Of a stretch of DNA of 64,000 nt, positions 61,249-64,000 are shown in pieces. Within the stretch, counting starts at the first letter, position 1, and each line of letters opens with the position of its first letter. Origin of the DNA: Pseudomonadota bacterium (GTDB taxonomy: Bacteria > Pseudomonadota > Gammaproteobacteria > Acidithiobacillales > Acidithiobacillaceae). The stretch lies in the NCBI GenBank assembly GCA_021821885.1, contig JAKARO010000003.1, positions 1 to 64,000 of the forward strand. Direction: 5' to 3'. The translations under genes were made by a program, and so were the position numbers. Below the pieces are notes generated by a model that searched no databases, had not been told where the DNA came from, and saw nothing but the letters and a program-made list of their open reading frames with translations.

Positions 61249-61959
61249 ATGGGCGCCAGTGGGGCCGGGCAGGAACCCTGTTCCCGTGGGCAGCAGTTAC
61301 TTCCGCTCGGCATGCAGAAAGTGCCAGGGGAATGGCCGTATCTACCCGGAATCAATGATGAAGCTGTATCCGGGCTGCTCGAGATGGTCCATGGCAGGTA
61401 CAGCGTATATCTCTATGGGCCTTCCGGGGTGGGAAAAACGCACCTGCTCCAGTGGGTGGCCCTCGGCCAGGAGCGCTGGGTACCCTATGTGGACTGTGAA
61501 CAGACGGATCCCGCAGATCTTGAGTCCTCTGGCATGGATGTGGTGCCGCTGCTCTGTCTGGATAATATCGGGGCCTGGGCAGGTCTGCGTAGGGCCGAGG
61601 ATATCCTGTTCAGGCTTTTCAATGCCCGGCAGCGGTCCGGATTTCCATGGCTTCTGGCTGGCCATGATATGCCACGGGAAATGCCCTGGATACTGCCTGA
61701 CTGGGCAAGCCGGCTGGCTGGCTGTATTGCATATGGTCTTCGAAGTCCAAATGATGAAGAGCGGCTGGCCATTCTGAAACATATAGCCCAGCGTCATGGA
61801 CAGCCCCTCCCGGAAGAGCTGGAGCGCTATCTGCTCCATCACTGCAGCCGCAATCTGGCGGATCTTGCGGTGTTGGTGGAGCGGTTCCAGCGGTGGCTCT
61901 GGCAGCACCATGCGTCTCCCAGTATTCCCCGGTGGCAGCGGTTTCTTCAGGAATTGTGA
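61249..61959 (+). CDS. hda: DnaA-related regulatory inactivator Hda
   Basis: A 236-residue AAA+ protein of the DnaA/Hda family, which stimulates DnaA-ATP hydrolysis with the beta clamp. Walker A is GPSGVGKTHLLQWVA and Walker B LLCLDNIGAWAG; the N-terminus contains QQLLPLG, resembling the clamp-binding QLxLP-like motif. ATG 61249 behind AAGGTGAGG is preferred; it keeps the clamp motif near the N-terminus. ATG 61222 is possible. Confidence 0.83.
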   Translation: MGASGAGQEPCSRGQQLLPLGMQKVPGEWPYLPGINDEAVSGLLEMVHGRYSVYLYGPSGVGKTHLLQWVALGQERWVPYVDCEQTDPADLESSGMDVVPLLCLDNIGAWAGLRRAEDILFRLFNARQRSGFPWLLAGHDMPREMPWILPDWASRLAGCIAYGLRSPNDEERLAILKHIAQRHGQPLPEELERYLLHHCSRNLADLAVLVERFQRWLWQHHASPSIPRWQRFLQEL

Positions 61960-62018
61960 GCACTAAAGGGACGCCGTCCGGCAGGTAGCAAGAAAACTTT
62001 TATGCCAGGGCATCGGCA

Positions 62019-62849
62019 ATGGTAAGGCGGGGGTGCCAAGCGGTGCGTTACCGGTTCGCTGGGGCAGTGCGGGGGTTCTTCCAGGATGGGTGTGTTGATC
62101 GGGCTTCGCTGCTGGCCTATACGACCCTGTTGGCCCTGGTGCCAGTAGTGGCGCTGATGTTCAGCCTCTGGAATGCCATTGGCTTCGGGGAAGACCGCCG
62201 GGCCCTTCTGGACCATTACATTCTCCAGAGCTTTGTCCCGAGGGTTGGCAGCACCGTTCTGCAGTACATTAGTGTGCTAGGTTCCCGTGGAGACGAGCTC
62301 GGACTTTTCGGGGCCTGTGGCTTGGTATTTACGGAGATCCTTCTGATCCATGAGGTTGAGCGACATTTCAATGCCATATGGGGAGAGAAGATCCGGTGCC
62401 AGCTGTGCAGGCCGGTGAGATACCTTTTTCTGATGGTGGCGGGCCCTGCAGGCATGGCATTGCTCATGCTGCTTCTGCTAGACCCGGTCCAGTGGGCATT
62501 CGCCCATCTGGCAAGACTGCCGAGGCTTCCCGGCTATCTTGACCTTGTGCTGGCCTTCTTTACCCAAACCGCCATGCTTGTGCTGCTGTACCAGATTTTG
62601 CCGGCAGCCAGGGTGCGCCTCGTGGATGCGTTTACCGGGGCGGTCACGGCTGCAGTACTGCTGAGCCTGAGCAGGGCTGTACTTGCCATCTATCTCCACT
62701 ATTCTTTTACGGCGGTCCTCTATGGAACCTTGGGAATGGTCCCGGTTTTTCTGATATGGCTTTACCTGGTCTGGCTTTCCGTACTCTTTGGGGCGGAGAT
62801 GGCAGCTGCCGGGAGAGAAACCCCTCCGGCCGTAGACCGGAGGGGTTAA
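62019..62849 (+). CDS. YihY/BrkB-family membrane protein
   Basis: A 276-residue polytopic inner-membrane protein. RASLLAYTTLLALVPVVAL is the conserved first segment, GTLGMVPVFLIWLYLVWLSVLFGAEMAAA the last. Substrate unknown; formerly mis-named ribonuclease BN. GTG or ATG choice: 62019 is used; the ribosome site is weak (GGTAAGGCGG lies within the gene). Its last codons form a hairpin. Confidence 0.83.
   Translation: MVRRGCQAVRYRFAGAVRGFFQDGCVDRASLLAYTTLLALVPVVALMFSLWNAIGFGEDRRALLDHYILQSFVPRVGSTVLQYISVLGSRGDELGLFGACGLVFTEILLIHEVERHFNAIWGEKIRCQLCRPVRYLFLMVAGPAGMALLMLLLLDPVQWAFAHLARLPRLPGYLDLVLAFFTQTAMLVLLYQILPAARVRLVDAFTGAVTAAVLLSLSRAVLAIYLHYSFTAVLYGTLGMVPVFLIWLYLVWLSVLFGAEMAAAGRETPPAVDRRG
62819..62847 (+). 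terminator. Hairpin over the stop of the yihY gene
   Basis: AACCCCTCCGG and CCGGAGGGGTT make a perfect 11-bp stem with loop CCGTAGA, encoding the last nine codons and part of the stop. No T run follows (AAGAGGGGG), so it is either a non-classical terminator or an RNA 3'-end stabiliser. Confidence 0.5.
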
Positions 62850-62907
62850 GAGGGGGTTTGGAAGCACTCTTTACTTGCATTCCCTCTCCCGATAATATGC
62901 CGCCCTT

Positions 62908-63393
62908 ATGTTTTCGCCAGATGCCCTTACCCTGCTGATTTCCCGGGTCTCTGCCGCCGGGGAGATCTTGCGCGGGGAGGCCGGATCAGGTGGCTGGCAG
63001 CGGATCCGGGATGCGGGATGCCATCTGGACGGGGCACACGTTGATCTGGTGCTGCAGCGCATCGGTGAGGTGGTGGTGGCGGATGGAATCATTGTTGTCC
63101 ACGGGAAAGTGCGGTGCGACCGCTGTCTGGACCCCACGCCCTGGACCGCCCGGATTGGGGTGCGGATCGGGGTGGCCGAATCGGAAGAAGCGGTAGAAAA
63201 AGTTGATCCTGACCGTGATCCTGTCCTCTCACATAATGGGGTGCTGGATCTGCAGGAATGGTTGGAGGAAGAGGTCTTGCTGTCCCTGCCAATGGCGCCG
63301 CGCTGTGTGGAGTGGGAAGCAGGATGTTGCCCGGTTTCCGGGGTTGAGGTACCTGCATGCGATGCGGTACCACAGAGTGAAGAACGGAGATAG
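62908..63393 (+). CDS. YceD/DUF177-family protein
   Basis: A 161-residue protein always found before rpmF. CDRCLDP gives the CxxC pair, and EEVLLSLPMAPRC with a second Cys pair (GCCPVSG) the distal part. In E. coli YceD is linked to 23S rRNA accumulation. It starts the yceD-rpmF-plsX run of the fatty-acid synthesis operon. Confidence 0.85.
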   Translation: MFSPDALTLLISRVSAAGEILRGEAGSGGWQRIRDAGCHLDGAHVDLVLQRIGEVVVADGIIVVHGKVRCDRCLDPTPWTARIGVRIGVAESEEAVEKVDPDRDPVLSHNGVLDLQEWLEEEVLLSLPMAPRCVEWEAGCCPVSGVEVPACDAVPQSEERR

Positions 63394-63396
63394 AAA

Positions 63397-63582
63397 ATGG
63401 CTGTTCCACAGAGTAAAACGTCCAAGTCTAAACGGGATATGCGCCGGGCCCATGATTTCCTTGAGGTGACCAGCCGTTCCAGCTGTGCAAATTGCGGAGC
63501 GGTCAAACTTTCCCACCACGTCTGCCCGGAGTGTGGTTTCTACCGGGGACGCGAGATGGTCAGGAAGGCTGCTGAAGCCTGA
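63397..63582 (+). CDS. rpmF: Large ribosomal subunit protein L32 (zinc-binding)
   Basis: A 61-residue ribosomal protein. [20 protein letters not shown] is the standard start. The four zinc cysteines are intact ([19 protein letters not shown]), so this is the C+ form, not the zinc-free stress paralogue. Starts 3 bases after yceD. Confidence 0.95.
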   Translation: MAVPQSKTSKSKRDMRRAHDFLEVTSRSSCANCGAVKLSHHVCPECGFYRGREMVRKAAEA

Positions 63583-63619
63583 GTGGGTTTTTGGGCGCTT
63601 CTGCCATATAGGAAACACC

Positions 63620-64000
63620 TTGCCACAGATCGCGGTGGATGCCATGAGTGGCGACTCCGGTCCCAGGACCGTGGTCCGTGCCCTTGGGAGCCTGGTCAAG
63701 AGCTATCCGGATGTCCAGTTTCATCTGGTGGGCGATGAGGCCGTCCTCGGCCCTGAGCTGTCGCGTTCACGGCTAAAAGAATCCCCTCAAATTGTCGTCC
63801 GGCATGCCAGCCAGGTAATCGGCATGGAGGATGCCCCCTCTCAAGCCCTCAGGGGGAAGCGCGATTCTTCCATGCATGTGGCTGTAGGGCTGCTGCGTGA
63901 CGGGCAGGCAGATGCCGTAGTGAGCGCGGGCAATACTGGTGCGCTGATGGCCATGGGGAAGGTTTTTCTCCGTACCATTCCAGGCATTGACCGTCCAGCC
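63620..64000 (+). CDS. plsX: Phosphate acyltransferase PlsX (partial, runs off the window)
   Basis: The first 127 codons. IAVDAMSGDSGPRTVVRALG matches the PlsX N-terminus (usually DAMGGD), and VSAGNTGALMAMGKVFLRTIPGIDRPA is diagnostic. PlsX makes acyl-phosphate from acyl-ACP for phospholipid synthesis. TTG 63620 behind AGGAAA is the inferred start. The C-terminal part is beyond the window. Confidence 0.9.
   Translation, partial: MPQIAVDAMSGDSGPRTVVRALGSLVKSYPDVQFHLVGDEAVLGPELSRSRLKESPQIVVRHASQVIGMEDAPSQALRGKRDSSMHVAVGLLRDGQADAVVSAGNTGALMAMGKVFLRTIPGIDRPA

Noticed and set aside
60654-61355. 233-codon minus-strand frame upstream of sod
   Set aside because: Pro/Ser-rich translation of GC-rich intergenic DNA; it would cover two predicted promoters.
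1-64000. tRNA genes, CRISPR arrays, insertion sequences, prophage
   Set aside because: I looked for cloverleaf-like T-arm motifs, spaced direct repeats, and transposase or integrase motifs and saw none that hold up; a tRNA scan would be decisive.

Overview
The window looks like chromosome from an autotrophic, sulfur-oxidising proteobacterium. My best guess is Acidithiobacillia; this is inference from gene content, not from a marker gene. Support comes from a complete sulfur-oxidising heterodisulfide-reductase-like (sHdr) locus with its lipoate-binding proteins and dedicated lipoate-assembly genes, a CbbQ/CbbO pair, and gamma-type housekeeping synteny (ychF-pth-rplY; zapB-like-zapA-6S RNA-5-formyl-THF cyclo-ligase; purM-purN; yceD-rpmF-plsX). 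GC is moderately high and genes are densely packed on both strands. I found no tRNA, rRNA, CRISPR array, insertion sequence or prophage gene.

1-9650: one plus-strand sulfur-oxidation locus. It runs hdrB1 (tail), hdrA, conserved hypothetical, hdrC2, hdrB2, an internal terminator, then lbpA, dsrE, lbpA, radical-SAM lipS1, an sLpl-type lipoate ligase, a GGR-like flavoprotein (lipT) and radical-SAM lipS2, closed by a terminator. The logic is sulfane-sulfur transfer (DsrE), oxidation on the sHdr complex with lipoyl-LbpA as partner, and on-site assembly of the lipoyl group.

9650-20600: accessory part. A FadL/OMPP1 outer-membrane channel has an operator-rich upstream region and a strong terminator. 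After it come a small unknown protein, a lipoate-ligase paralogue lacking the catalytic lysine, a degenerate receiver domain, a small unknown protein, CbbQ/CbbO-type AAA+ and VWA proteins without RuBisCO, a class I histone-deacetylase-like deacylase, an aldo/keto reductase with an altered active site, and a TM2 protein.

20600-27700: a LysR regulator with a catalytically dead amidotransferase-like protein, a DedA protein, an HxlR regulator, N-carbamoylputrescine amidase, a DsbC/G-like oxidoreductase, an NlpC/P60 hydrolase and a possible degenerate LMW phosphatase. 27700-33360: dinG-type helicase, tsaB, rimI, prfC, a Sel1 protein, rpsT. 33360-44640: rep, lgt and agmatine deiminase; rsuA, nudJ, rppH; ychF-pth-rplY; PBP2.

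44640-64000: zapB-like/zapA/6S RNA/cyclo-ligase/YmdB, M61 peptidase, isochorismatase-like hydrolase, Pcm, an orphan MlaD plus lipoprotein pair, USP, proS, a YajR-type MFS exporter, CinA-N, purN-purM, DUF2892 protein, superoxide dismutase, Hda-like protein, YihY, and the yceD-rpmF-plsX start of the fatty-acid/phospholipid operon, which runs off the end.

The recurring oddity is the number of recognisable enzyme folds in 11-28 kb whose catalytic residues are replaced (lipoate ligase, receiver, aldo/keto reductase, amidotransferase, possibly LMW phosphatase).
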